This document shows, piece by piece, positions 26,393 through 34,515 of a stretch of DNA of 64,000 bases. This DNA is from an uncultured Clostridia bacterium. Lineage in GTDB: Bacteria; Bacillota; Clostridia; Oscillospirales; Acutalibacteraceae. The translations under genes were made by a program, and so were the position numbers. The first letter of the stretch is position 1. The number at the start of each line of letters is the position of its first letter. The stretch lies in NCBI GenBank assembly GCA_927362715.1, contig CAKMIX010000005.1, forward strand, positions 62,001 to 126,000, read 5' to 3'. Under the pieces are notes generated by a model. It saw only the letters and a program-made list of their open reading frames with translations. It had not been told where the DNA came from and ran no database searches.

Positions 26393-26421
26393 ATTTAAGC
26401 ACAAATCAACGCATTTGTCAA
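26393..26421 (-). promoter_or_regulatory. Promoter of the T-box transporter operon
   Basis: Minus-strand TTGACA (26416-26421) and TTAAAT (26393-26398) are separated by 17 bases, just upstream of the T-box leader. Confidence 0.7.
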
Positions 26422-26471
26422 CACTTTCTTTTTTGAAAAATTATGCTACAATAAAAAAGAGGTGAACAAAA

Positions 26472-26765
26472 ATGGTACGTCATATTTTGTTTTGGCGCTT
26501 TTCTCAGGCAGTAACACCCGAGAACCGCGCCGAGGTGTTTGACCTGCTGCACCGTTCCGTTAAGACGCTTGAAGCGATCGACGGCGTTGTGCGCTGTGAG
26601 ATCGGCGAAGCGCTCCCTATAAGCGACTGCGATTTTGTGTTTTACTCGGAATTCACGTCCGAAGAGGCGCTGCGCGCGTTTCAGTACCATCCCCTGCACA
26701 TCGCGCACAAGCAGCGCATGGCGCCGTATGTGCAAAACCGTCTTTGCGCGGATTACCTCTTTTGA
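26472..26765 (+). CDS. Dabb-family (stress-responsive A/B barrel) protein
   Basis: The 97-residue protein begins MVRHILFWRF and ends HPLHIAHKQRMAPYVQNRLCADY, the typical Dabb pattern of a dimeric ferredoxin-like barrel. The role is unknown in bacteria. AAGAGGTGAAC precedes the ATG; a TACAAT -10 box lies at 26447-26452. Confidence 0.85.
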   Translation: MVRHILFWRFSQAVTPENRAEVFDLLHRSVKTLEAIDGVVRCEIGEALPISDCDFVFYSEFTSEEALRAFQYHPLHIAHKQRMAPYVQNRLCADYLF

Positions 26766-26816
26766 AAAGCGCGGCTGCCGAAAAAAGCAGATTTTTGCCG
26801 AATCCCTAAAAACATA

Positions 26817-26845
26817 TTGAAATATTTGGAAAAATATTGTATAGT
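26817..26845 (+). promoter_or_regulatory. Promoter of the YhhN gene and its structured leader
   Basis: TTGAAA (26817-26822) and TATAGT (26840-26845) are separated by 17 bases. Transcription would begin near 26852, just before the structured leader. Confidence 0.75.
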
Positions 26846-26863
26846 ATTACTGAAATTCAAAAT

Positions 26864-26950
26864 GGTCGCGGTGGAGCTTACGCATAGGCAGGCAAGAATG
26901 TGAATCTGCCTGGCTAAGCGGTAAGGCCGCGTATCCGAACGGCTTGGAGT
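26864..26950 (+). ncRNA. Candidate structured cis-regulatory RNA in the YhhN leader
   Basis: Three nested helices can be drawn by eye. P1 pairs CGCGG (26867-26871) with CCGCG (26927-26931). P2 pairs GCTTA (26876-26880) with TAAGC (26915-26919). P3 pairs AGGCAG (26886-26891) with CTGCCT (26906-26911). Conserved-looking internal loops (CGCAT, GGTAAGG) separate them. A competing stem AAGGCCG/CGGCTT would break P1 and reach the GGAG ribosome binding site (26946-26949). It does not match any riboswitch class that I recognise. Confidence 0.5.
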
Positions 26951-26956
26951 GGTTTT

Positions 26957-27649
26957 GTGTACTGGGTGTTGTTGGGCGTCGGCATTGCCGCGACGGGAGT
27001 ATTTCTGTTTTTGCGCGTCAAATACGGCGGTATCGCCGCACTGTATGCAAAAGCTGTGGCAAGCCTTTGCTTTATCGGCACGGCGGTGGCGGCAACAAAC
27101 GCCAACCGCGGGTTTTACGAATTCGGCTCTTTGATGATCTTCGGGCTTGTGTGCGGGCTCTTGGGTGACGTTTGGCTCGACCTCAAATGGATCTATTTGC
27201 AGGATAAGGATTCATACCTTTATTCCGGCTTCATCTTCTTTTTGCTCGGGCATGTCTGCTTCGTTGCCGCTATCTTAGTCGCTTCGCCCTTTACGACGGC
27301 AAGTATTCTCATTTCCGCTGCGGCAGCGCTGGTCATTGCCGTGATCGCGCTTCTCCTCGAAAAGCCGCTTAAAATGCGGTACGGCAAATTCAAGTGGATC
27401 GTATTCCTCTATTCATTCATGCTCTCATGGACGATGACGAGCGCCATGGTGACGGCATATTTCACCGATTTCCAAAAAATGTGGGTCGTCATGTCCATCG
27501 GCGGGCTTTTGTTCCTGCTGTCCGACCTGGTGCTTTCCGGCATGTACTTCGGTGAGGGCAAAAACACCAAAGGCAATATCATTCTCAACCACATACTGTA
27601 TTATGCCGCACAGTTCACCATGGCGGCAACCATACTCTGCGCTACATAA
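26957..27649 (+). CDS. YhhN-family integral membrane protein (lysoplasmalogenase-like)
   Basis: The 230-residue protein has about eight helices. The YhhN motifs GLLGDVWLDLK (about 73-83) and a FLLGHVCFVAA segment (about 98-108) are present, with an LSDLVLS motif near the C-terminus. Eukaryotic homologues hydrolyse lysoplasmalogens, and anaerobic Clostridia make plasmalogens, so a lipid role is reasonable but unproven. GTG 26957 is the start, seven bases after GGAG. Confidence 0.82.
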   Translation: MYWVLLGVGIAATGVFLFLRVKYGGIAALYAKAVASLCFIGTAVAATNANRGFYEFGSLMIFGLVCGLLGDVWLDLKWIYLQDKDSYLYSGFIFFLLGHVCFVAAILVASPFTTASILISAAAALVIAVIALLLEKPLKMRYGKFKWIVFLYSFMLSWTMTSAMVTAYFTDFQKMWVVMSIGGLLFLLSDLVLSGMYFGEGKNTKGNIILNHILYYAAQFTMAATILCAT

Positions 27650-27664
27650 AGGATCTCTTGTATC

Positions 27665-28504
27665 ATGGATACCCTGCACGCGATTCTGAATTATTCCGTC
27701 GGCAACTTTACCGTGGGCAAAATTTTGTCCGCGGTTTTGGTGTTTGTCATCTGTTACGTCATCCAGCGGCTGCTTTGCCGGCTGCTCGACCGTTTGCTTT
27801 CCCGCATATCCATGGACGCGACATTGCGCAAGATCCTGCGGTTTGCGGTCAAGCTTGTGCTGTGGTTCATCACGGCGATGATCGTCATAGAGACGCTCGG
27901 CGTTTCGGTCACCTCCATGCTGGCGGCGTTTTCCGTCGTGGGGCTGGCTGCTTCGCTTGCCGTACAGGACAGTCTTGCCAATCTCGCGAGCGGTATTATG
28001 CTGCTGATCTCAAAGCCCTTTAAGATCGGCGACTATGTAGAGATCGACGATGTGAGCGGCACGGTCAGCATCATCAGCCTCATCCACACCAAGCTCAAAA
28101 CGGTAGACAACAAGATTATTTATGTGCCCAACAGCAAGGTCATCGATACAAAGATCATCAACTACACGGAGCAGGAAAAACGGCTGGGGGACTTAAACAT
28201 CGACGTTTCTTACGACGCGCCGATAGAGGAAGTGCGCCGTTCGTTGCTCGCTTCCGTCGAGGCAGTCGGCATGTTTACGGATGAACCCGACCCACCTTTT
28301 GCCGCGATACAGAAGTTTGACGAAAGCAGCATTTCCTATGTACTGCGCGCCTGGGTCAAAACAGCAGATTACTGGTCGGCACGTTACCGCCTTTTGGAAC
28401 AGATCAAAACCGATTTTGATGCGCGGGGGATCGAAATGACCTACCCGCACATGAATATACACATTTCTGAAGCGGCGACGCTTCAAGGAGGTACAAAAAA
28501 ATGA
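27665..28504 (+). CDS. Small-conductance mechanosensitive channel (MscS family)
   Basis: The 279-residue protein has three N-terminal helices, and the pore-lining TM3 has the Gly/Ala-rich pattern AAFSVVGLAASLAVQDSLANLASG (shown here in part). The beta domain (KIGDYVEIDDVSGTV) and the C-terminal alpha/beta region follow. It releases solutes under hypo-osmotic stress. It begins 15 bases after the YhhN gene. Confidence 0.92.
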   Translation: MDTLHAILNYSVGNFTVGKILSAVLVFVICYVIQRLLCRLLDRLLSRISMDATLRKILRFAVKLVLWFITAMIVIETLGVSVTSMLAAFSVVGLAASLAVQDSLANLASGIMLLISKPFKIGDYVEIDDVSGTVSIISLIHTKLKTVDNKIIYVPNSKVIDTKIINYTEQEKRLGDLNIDVSYDAPIEEVRRSLLASVEAVGMFTDEPDPPFAAIQKFDESSISYVLRAWVKTADYWSARYRLLEQIKTDFDARGIEMTYPHMNIHISEAATLQGGTKK

Positions 28505-28965
28505 TTTTGGACAGTGTTGAGAATTTCCTGAAATACGCCCATAAAAATCAAAACTCCATTCTGGCGTATGATTTTATTATGAACGACAGGAAAAACCCGA
28601 TGCCGCCCGGACGTTATGCGCTCGACGGAGACCGCTGCTTTGCAACGGTGCAGACCTACGATACGGGTTTTTCGTCGGAAAAGGATTATGAAGCGCACCG
28701 TGTTTATGCCGATGTCCAGTATATTGCCGAGGGCGAAGAGCAGATGTTCTGGGCGCCTTCGGAAACGCTGGAAAACACCGTCCCCTATTCTTCCGAAAAG
28801 GATGTTGCCTTTTTTACGGGCAACGATGAAAATTCCCGCAGCTTTGCGGTCCGTGCGGGAGAATTCGCTGTGTTTTATCCGCAGGATGCGCACAAGCCCG
28901 GCTGCTGTGTGGACGGCAAGCCCGCCGCTGTGCGCAAAATCGTGATCAAAATTATGTTGGATTAA
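28501..28965 (+). CDS. YhcH/YjgK/YiaL-family protein (DUF386)
   Basis: The 154-residue cupin-like protein has the family blocks YEAHRVYADVQYIAEGEE (about 64-81), VPYSSEKDVAFF and FAVFYPQDAHKPG. Relatives act as sugar anomerases or bind sialic acid derivatives (NanQ, EbgC). Its ATG overlaps the mscS stop as ATGA, and an AAGGAGG site lies within the mscS end. The pairing with a channel gives no clue to its sugar. Confidence 0.88.
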   Translation: MILDSVENFLKYAHKNQNSILAYDFIMNDRKNPMPPGRYALDGDRCFATVQTYDTGFSSEKDYEAHRVYADVQYIAEGEEQMFWAPSETLENTVPYSSEKDVAFFTGNDENSRSFAVRAGEFAVFYPQDAHKPGCCVDGKPAAVRKIVIKIMLD

Positions 28966-28987
28966 ACAAAATGCCTGCGCGCAAAAA

Positions 28988-29024
28988 TTTGCACGGCAGG
29001 GGGAACCCCCTGCCGTGCATTTTC
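28988..29024. terminator. Strong bidirectional terminator
   Basis: A perfect 14-bp stem TGCACGGCAGGGGG/CCCCCTGCCGTGCA with a 2-base loop is followed by TTTTCTTT, between convergent genes. Confidence 0.85.
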
Positions 29025-29054
29025 TTTCTATAAGCCTTTTCGTTTCAGGTCGCT

Positions 29055-30038
29055 TCACTTATAGTAAGCAATCTTATAGAAGTTCGGATACACATTGACG
29101 AACGAAGACAGCGTGGTACGCGAATTGGAGCCCGGATCGTTGACGGTGAAGTTCGCCGCCGAAAGCGTGCCGCCCGTAAAGCCGGTTACAACGACCCAGT
29201 GCTGGCTGCCGTTCGACTTTTTCATGCCGAGGATCACGGGCTTGCCCTGTGAAAGCAGGTTATAAAGCGTTTGCAGGTAGTTCGTGCCGTTGGTGCTTGT
29301 CACGTAGTTGGACGGCCAGTACAGCCAGCCTGCAGGCGCATAAGTGAGCTTTTTCGCCATATCCGCGGGTGTGAGCGTCGTGCCCGTGCGGAAAGATTCG
29401 GTCATGGCAAGCGCCGTAGTGGTGCAGCCGGACTGTGCAATGGTTTCGCCCGAAGAGCCGAGCAGCACGTTTGCCCAGCGGGAATCCGTCTGCTTAAAGC
29501 TCGGTACGGAAAGCCGCACCGCCGCGTAGCCGCCGGTCGTGCCGGACGACACCGCCGTCAGATACGACGCACTGACATACCCGGTGCTTCTGCCGTTGTA
29601 GACGATCTTCGCCCAGCCGCCGGACTGCGAAAGCACGACGATGACTTTGCCGTTCGGGAGTGACGCTTTTACGGAATAATTTGTACCCGCGCCCGAGCGG
29701 ACATTCAAATTGCCGCTTGTGGTCTTGACGCGGTATGCACGGCTGCCGGATACTTCGGCAATATAGCTTGCGGAAGCATAACCGCTTTTGCCGTCCGCGT
29801 ATTCCACGCGCCACCAGTTCCCTTCTTTGGAAAGCAGTGTAACGGTCGCATTCTTGGACAGCGACGCGATCACGCTCGACGAGGTCGAGGGCGCCGAACG
29901 AACATTCAAGCTGCCCGAGGTGATGCGCACCGTGCCCGCGCGGCTGTTGGCGTCCGCGGCGAACGACGGCACGGCTAATGCCAATATCGCCGCAAGAACG
30001 AGCAACACACTGCAGAGCTTCTTCATGGTATTTTTCAT
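29055..30038 (-). CDS. Secreted protein with two SH3b domains and a C39-like peptidase domain
   Basis: The 327-residue protein has a Sec signal peptide ending at about SFA (residues 25-27). Two bacterial SH3 domains follow (about 36-95 and 103-163), each with LNVRSxxxTxxSVxASL. A Peptidase_C39_2-like domain (about 175-325) has Cys205 in AQSGCTTTAL, His280 in SQHWVVVTG and Asp301 in VNDPG. SH3b domains usually bind the wall, so this is probably an exported wall-associated cysteine hydrolase. AAGGAGGTATACAAC fixes the start at 30038. Confidence 0.85.
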   Translation of the reverse strand: MKNTMKKLCSVLLVLAAILALAVPSFAADANSRAGTVRITSGSLNVRSAPSTSSSVIASLSKNATVTLLSKEGNWWRVEYADGKSGYASASYIAEVSGSRAYRVKTTSGNLNVRSGAGTNYSVKASLPNGKVIVVLSQSGGWAKIVYNGRSTGYVSASYLTAVSSGTTGGYAAVRLSVPSFKQTDSRWANVLLGSSGETIAQSGCTTTALAMTESFRTGTTLTPADMAKKLTYAPAGWLYWPSNYVTSTNGTNYLQTLYNLLSQGKPVILGMKKSNGSQHWVVVTGFTGGTLSAANFTVNDPGSNSRTTLSSFVNVYPNFYKIAYYK

Positions 30039-30258
30039 GTTGTATACCTCCTTCTCCGATGCGTCCTTCGCATCGTGTGGCCTCAGTATAGCGCAACTTT
30101 CCCGCATTTGCACGCTCCAAATACCGGCGGCAAAGGCAAGCTGCGACGCGGCAGGCAAATGCTGGCTGGAAAACAAACATTCTGCCTAAAAAGCACTTTG
30201 TATAAAGCGCTGCGTTTTGTAGATCACGACAAACCTCGTAAAAATTTTCATATTACCG

Positions 30259-30286
30259 TTGACAAATCCATGCCGCTTGCTATAAT
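30259..30286 (+). promoter_or_regulatory. Consensus promoter of glnA
   Basis: TTGACA (30259-30264) and TATAAT (30281-30286) are separated by 16 bases. The start point would be near 30293. Confidence 0.85.
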
Positions 30287-30301
30287 GGTAGCATAAACGC
30301 A

Positions 30302-30340
30302 GGGCAACGACGTCTTACGATAAGGCGTCGTTGCCCTCTT
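30302..30340 (+). terminator. Terminator-like hairpin in the glnA leader
   Basis: An 11-bp stem GGGCAACGACG/CGTCGTTGCCC with a 13-base loop is followed by TCTTTTAG. It begins about ten bases after the predicted start of transcription and 24 bases before the glnA start, so it would have to be read through or act as an attenuator. Confidence 0.7.
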
Positions 30341-30363
30341 TTAGTTGAAAGGAGAAAAGCAAA

Positions 30364-31686
30364 ATGGGTTACACAAAAGAAGATGTTTTGCGCATTGCAA
30401 AGGAACAGGATGTCAAATTCATCCGTTTGCAGTTCACTGATATTTTCGGTCAGCTGAAAAATGTCGCCATCACCGAAAGCCAGTTGGAAAAAGCGCTCGA
30501 CAACGAGTGTATGTTTGATGGTTCTTCGATCGAGGGCTTTGTGCGCATCGACGAATCCGATATGTACCTGCGCCCGGATTACGATTCCTTTGTACTGCTG
30601 CCGTGGAAAGACCGCGTCGCGCGTTTGATCTGCGATGTCTACTGCGCGGACGGCACGACGCCGTTCTTGGGCGATCCGAGAAACGTGCTCAAAAAAGTCA
30701 TCAAGGAAGCCGCCGAAATGGGCTACACCTTCAACGTCGGCCCCGAATGTGAATTTTTCCTGTTCCAGCTTGATGAAGACGGCAACCCCACCACCAAGAC
30801 CGGCGACGTAGCAGGTTATTTTGATATGGGTCCCTCCGATCAGGGTGAACAGTGCCGCCGTGAGATCTGTTTGGCGCTCGAGGATATGGGCTTTGAGATC
30901 GAAGCGTCGCACCATGAGGTCGCCGCAGGCCAGCACGAGATCGACTTCCGTTTTGACGAAGTTTTAAAGACCGCCGACAACGTGATGACCTTTAAGCATG
31001 TGGTCAAGACCTATGCCCGCCGTCACGGTCTGCATGCAACATTCATGCCCAAGCCCGTATTCGGCATAAACGGTTCGGGCATGCACACCAACATGTCGCT
31101 GATGAAAGACGGCAAAAATGCTTTCTACGATCCCGAGACGGAACTGGGGCTTAGCGACACCGCTATGTACTTCATCGCGGGCCTTCTCAAGCATGTCAAG
31201 GGCATTGCCGCGGTCTCCAACCCCCTGGTCAACTCCTATAAGCGCTTGGTGCCCGGCTATGAAGCACCCGTATACCTTTCCTGGTCGGCTTCCAACCGTT
31301 CGGCGCTCATTCGTGTGCCTGCCGCGCGCGGCATGGGTACGCGCGTAGAGCTGCGCTGCCCCGATCCGTCCTGCAACCCCTACCTTGAAATGGCGCTCTG
31401 CCTTGCTGCGGGGCTCGACGGCATCAAAAACAAACTCACCCCGCCCGCAGGCACAAACAAGAATATCTTTGCCATGTCTCCTGAGGAGCTTGCTGCGGAC
31501 GGCATCGACAGCCTGCCCGGGTCTCTGGAGGAAGCGCTGGTCGAATTCCAAAAGGACCCCTTCATCAAAGAGGCGCTCGGCGAGCATGTCTATACGAAGT
31601 ATCTCGAGGGCAAAGAACACGAGTGGGACAGATACCGCACCAGCGTCAGCGATTGGGAGATCGGCAACTATCTGACCAAATATTGA
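30364..31686 (+). CDS. glnA: Glutamine synthetase type I
   Basis: GlnA makes glutamine from glutamate, ammonia and ATP. The 440-residue protein has the GSI-alpha length and motifs: [21 protein letters not shown], the metal-binding GPECEFFLF and the Asp-rich EIDFRFDE. It also has the glutamate-binding [19 protein letters not shown] and the ATP-site [17 protein letters not shown]. The adenylation loop typical of GSI-beta is absent. GAAAGGAG precedes the ATG. The leader hairpin suggests transcriptional control. Confidence 0.96.
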   Translation: MGYTKEDVLRIAKEQDVKFIRLQFTDIFGQLKNVAITESQLEKALDNECMFDGSSIEGFVRIDESDMYLRPDYDSFVLLPWKDRVARLICDVYCADGTTPFLGDPRNVLKKVIKEAAEMGYTFNVGPECEFFLFQLDEDGNPTTKTGDVAGYFDMGPSDQGEQCRREICLALEDMGFEIEASHHEVAAGQHEIDFRFDEVLKTADNVMTFKHVVKTYARRHGLHATFMPKPVFGINGSGMHTNMSLMKDGKNAFYDPETELGLSDTAMYFIAGLLKHVKGIAAVSNPLVNSYKRLVPGYEAPVYLSWSASNRSALIRVPAARGMGTRVELRCPDPSCNPYLEMALCLAAGLDGIKNKLTPPAGTNKNIFAMSPEELAADGIDSLPGSLEEALVEFQKDPFIKEALGEHVYTKYLEGKEHEWDRYRTSVSDWEIGNYLTKY

Positions 31687-31824
31687 TATACCGAGCGGAA
31701 AACGGCGCCATTTCGCACCGTTCTCTATAAATACCTCATTTTTTCTCCTGTGGCGCCGGCGCGGCTTCCCTTCCGCGTCGGCGCATCCCTTTTGTATGGA
31801 TGCAGTTCGCCGCAAAAGTGCACG

Positions 31825-31961
31825 AAAAAGCCGTCCGAGGGGGCTCGGGCGGCTTTTTCGCTTTTGTAAAAAAGAAAGGGGGAGAAATGAAAAAGTTCTG
31901 CCAAACAGAAGGGGGAATTCTGTTTGCGTCTCCTCAAGAGTGGGGTCTCTCTTGATTTGAT
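31825..31961 (-). ncRNA. Candidate small RNA, copy 1 (C-rich loops)
   Basis: A minus-strand promoter (TTGTAT 31990-31995, 16-base spacer, TATACT 31968-31973) would start a ~137-nt RNA. Hairpin 1 (31934-31955) is TCAAGAG/CTCTTGA with loop AGACCCCA. Hairpin 2 (31902-31926) is CAAACAGAA/TTCTGTTTG with loop TTCCCCC. An unpaired TCTCCCCCTTTC tract follows, then a terminator (31825-31858) with a CCCC loop and T tract. No protein is likely. Four C-rich unpaired tracts suggest pairing with Shine-Dalgarno sequences. Confidence 0.6.
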
Positions 31962-32231
31962 GGTTTGAGTATACAGGCAAATTATGGCGATACAATAAAA
32001 TAGAGTTGAACGTTTTGTAAACGTTCTCGTTTTGATACGGCAGTACGGCAGAAAGGAAAAACCGCCCGAGGGGGAGCCCGGGCGGTTTTCCTCTTTTTGT
32101 AAAAAAAGAAAGGGGGAGAAATGAAAAAGTTCTGCCAAACAGAAGGGGGAATTCTGTTTGCGTCTCCTCAAGAGTGGGGTCTCTCTTGATTCGATGGTTT
32201 GAGTATACAGGCAAATTATGGCGATACAATA
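31874..32231. repeat. Tandem direct repeat, two units of about 125-160 bp
   Basis: Positions 31874-31997 and 32108-32231 match at all but one base. Similarity (GTTGAACGTTTTGTAAAC) continues beyond on the promoter side. The period is 234 bp. Confidence 0.9.
32055..32195 (-). ncRNA. Candidate small RNA, copy 2 (C-rich loops)
   Basis: This is the tandem duplicate of the sRNA at 31825-31961, 234 bases away, with its own promoter (TTGTAT 32224-32229, TATACT 32202-32207) and its own terminator (32055-32092; stem AAAACCGCCCG/CGGGCGGTTTT, loop GGCTCCCCC on the minus strand). The body is identical to copy 1 over about 125 bases apart from one substitution. The terminators differ more. Confidence 0.6.
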
Positions 32232-32285
32232 GAGATTTGTTGAACGTTTTGTAAACACAAACCAAAGGTGTTTTTTATTTTTCGT

Positions 32286-33437
32286 TCATAAAATCTCGCT
32301 GTAGCTCCCCAAGTAGGAAAATTGTTCCGCAGAAGCTTCCAGCTCAGAGATCATGCGCAGGAAGTTTTCGGAATAAACCGACGCTTCAATATCGAAATAA
32401 AACAGGAATTCAAAGTCACTGTTGGGCTTCGGGCGGCTTTCGAGCTTTAAAAGATTGATGTCCAGCGCGTAAAACCGGGAAAGCACGTCGTACAGCGAAC
32501 CGGGGCGGTGCGGCAGGGTGAGCATCAGGCTCGTTTTATTCGCACCGGCGAAAATCTCCGGCTCTTTGCCAATACAGATAAAGCGCGTGTAATTGTTCGC
32601 GTTGTTCTGCACGCCCTCGGCGAGCATCGACAGCCCGTAAAGCGCCATGCAGTCCTTCGACGAGATCGCAGCAACATCCGAGCGTTCGCTTTCGGACACG
32701 CGCTTTGCGGCGGCGGCAGTATTTTCACAAACGGTAACTTTTACGTTCGGCAGCTTCGACAGAAAGTTACTGCACTGTTGGATCGCCTGCTCGTGTGAGA
32801 AGATCTCGCGCACCTCGGAAAGCGCCGTACCTGGCTTTGCAAGCAGTGCGTGGCTGACCTTTAAGCGCACGCTTTTGACGATGTAAAAGTTGTGGCGGTT
32901 CATCAGGTCATACACATGGTTCACCGAACCCGCCGTGCTGTTTTCGATCGGCAGGATGCCATAGCGGCAAAGCCCCTGCTGCACAGCAGAAAACACATCC
33001 TCCCAAGAGGCAAAAAACATAATATCGGGATTTTTGAACAGCCTTTCACACGCAAGCGACGAATAGGCGCCCTCCACGCCCTGACACGCGACAACGGCGC
33101 TTTCGGGGAGATCCTGCATGGCAAAACGTTGGGCGCTTTGGCGGATGCGCTCCATAAGTGCCGAGCTGCCTTGGTCGAGATACTTATGCTGGTATGAGCG
33201 CGAAAGCCCCATAATGGAGGAATACAAAAGCCGTGTATAAAGCTGTAAATCCTTGTCATCGGATTTTGCCGCGACACGGGCGAGCAGCTCGCGTTCCCGT
33301 GTACGGTCAAGAACAGGCATGCGGTTTTCCTGCTTGTATTTCGCGACCTCTAAGGACACACCCATGCGCTTTAAGAACAGTTCCACAAGCCTGTCGTCGA
33401 TCTCGTTGATCTCGCGGCGCAGTTCCTGAATTTCCAT
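32286..33437 (-). CDS. pheA: Bifunctional chorismate mutase/prephenate dehydratase
   Basis: PheA converts chorismate to prephenate and then phenylpyruvate. The 383-residue protein has an AroQ chorismate mutase domain (1-90; LRREINEIDDRLVELFLKRM). The prephenate dehydratase domain (about 110-285) has ACQGVEGAYSS, PIENSTAGSV and the catalytic NNYTRFICIG. A C-terminal ACT domain (about 300-375) has the LPHRPGSLYDVLSRF and LESRPK motifs for phenylalanine feedback. GGAGGTTGATAAT precedes ATG 33437. It is the last gene of the aromatic operon, 4 bases after aroC. Confidence 0.95.
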   Translation of the reverse strand: MEIQELRREINEIDDRLVELFLKRMGVSLEVAKYKQENRMPVLDRTRERELLARVAAKSDDKDLQLYTRLLYSSIMGLSRSYQHKYLDQGSSALMERIRQSAQRFAMQDLPESAVVACQGVEGAYSSLACERLFKNPDIMFFASWEDVFSAVQQGLCRYGILPIENSTAGSVNHVYDLMNRHNFYIVKSVRLKVSHALLAKPGTALSEVREIFSHEQAIQQCSNFLSKLPNVKVTVCENTAAAAKRVSESERSDVAAISSKDCMALYGLSMLAEGVQNNANNYTRFICIGKEPEIFAGANKTSLMLTLPHRPGSLYDVLSRFYALDINLLKLESRPKPNSDFEFLFYFDIEASVYSENFLRMISELEASAEQFSYLGSYSEIL

Positions 33438-33441
33438 ATTA

Positions 33442-34515
33442 TCAACCTCCGAGAATATCGAGCATCGTGATCGCCGTGACCGCCTCCACAACGGGAACGG
33501 CGCGCGGGACGATGCACGGGTCATGCCGTCCTTTTATCACAAGCGTGGTCTGTGTGTCCGTCGGCAGATGCACGCTTTGCTGCGGCTTTGCGATGGACGC
33601 GGTAGGCTTGATCGCGACACGGAATACAATGGGCATGCCGGAAGTGATCCCGCCCAAGATCCCGCCGTGGTTGTTTGTGGCAGTCGTGACATGCCCTGCC
33701 CCGTCGGTCAAAAAGGCATCGTTGTTTTCGCTGCCGCGCAAACGGCTTCCCGCAAAGCCGCTGCCGAATTCCAAGCCCTTGACGGCGGGGATACCGAACA
33801 GCGCCTTTGCCAAACGATTTTCAATACCGTCAAACATCGGCTCGCCCAAGCCCGCAGGCATGCCTGTCACGGCACATTCCACTACGCCGCCGACGGAGTC
33901 GCAGTCCATGCGCGCTTTTTCAATGGCGCCGCGCATTTTTTCGCCCTGCTTATCCGAAAGCACGGGGAAAGGCTTTGCCGCCACGTCGTCAGCCTGCACC
34001 TGCACGGGATCATACGGTGTGTCACAGACATCCGCGATGGAATAGATATGCGCGCGCACCCGGACGCCGCGCGCTTCAAGCATTTGCAGGCAGATGCCGC
34101 CCGCAAAGCAAAGCGGCGCAGTCAGGCGGCCGGAGAAGTGTCCGCCGCCCGCGACATCCTGAAAGCCGTGGAACTTTACATTCGCGGCAAAATCCGCGTG
34201 CGAGGGGCGCGGGGTGTCGCGCAGGTTGTCGTAGTCCCCGGAGCGGGTATTGGTATTTTCGATCAGCATGCCGAGCGGCGCACCGCAGGTCATGCCGTCG
34301 CAAAGGCCCGATAAAATCACGGGTTCGTCCGCCTCCTTGCGGGCGGTGGAAAAACTTGCATTGCCGGGCGCGCGTCTTTGTGTAAAGGTTTGCAGCTTGT
34401 CAAAGTCGATCTTAAAACCGGCGGGCAGACCGTCGATCACCGCGCCGATGGCTTTGGAATGGGACTGCCCAAACACCGAAACACGGATGTGATCACCTTG
34501 CAGGATCGAGGACAT
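33442..34515 (-). CDS. aroC: Chorismate synthase
   Basis: AroC makes chorismate from EPSP using reduced FMN. The 357-residue protein has the family signatures GQSHSKAIGAVIDGLPAG, RRAPG, SRPSHADF-like TPRPSHADFAANVKF and VAGGGHFSGRLTA. It also has the C-terminal GRHDPCIVPRAVPVVEA. The start at 34515 (GGGAGGTATGGTCG) lies 23 bases inside aroA, so translation is coupled. Confidence 0.96.
   Translation of the reverse strand: MSSILQGDHIRVSVFGQSHSKAIGAVIDGLPAGFKIDFDKLQTFTQRRAPGNASFSTARKEADEPVILSGLCDGMTCGAPLGMLIENTNTRSGDYDNLRDTPRPSHADFAANVKFHGFQDVAGGGHFSGRLTAPLCFAGGICLQMLEARGVRVRAHIYSIADVCDTPYDPVQVQADDVAAKPFPVLSDKQGEKMRGAIEKARMDCDSVGGVVECAVTGMPAGLGEPMFDGIENRLAKALFGIPAVKGLEFGSGFAGSRLRGSENNDAFLTDGAGHVTTATNNHGGILGGITSGMPIVFRVAIKPTASIAKPQQSVHLPTDTQTTLVIKGRHDPCIVPRAVPVVEAVTAITMLDILGG

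Noticed and set aside
26864-26940. tRNA-like or known riboswitch reading of the YhhN leader
   Set aside because: No T-loop, anticodon arm or CCA. The consensus cores of c-di-GMP, TPP, FMN, cobalamin, fluoride, ZTP and guanidine riboswitches are not seen.
31887-32189. A 22-codon frame (MKKFCQTEGGILFASPQEWGLS) on the plus strand, identical in both tandem repeat units, with an AGGGGGAG site before it
   Set aside because: The identity follows from the DNA duplication. Its sequence is made of the palindromic arms of the minus-strand hairpins, and no plus-strand promoter fits, so the sRNA reading is preferred. It is kept as the main alternative.
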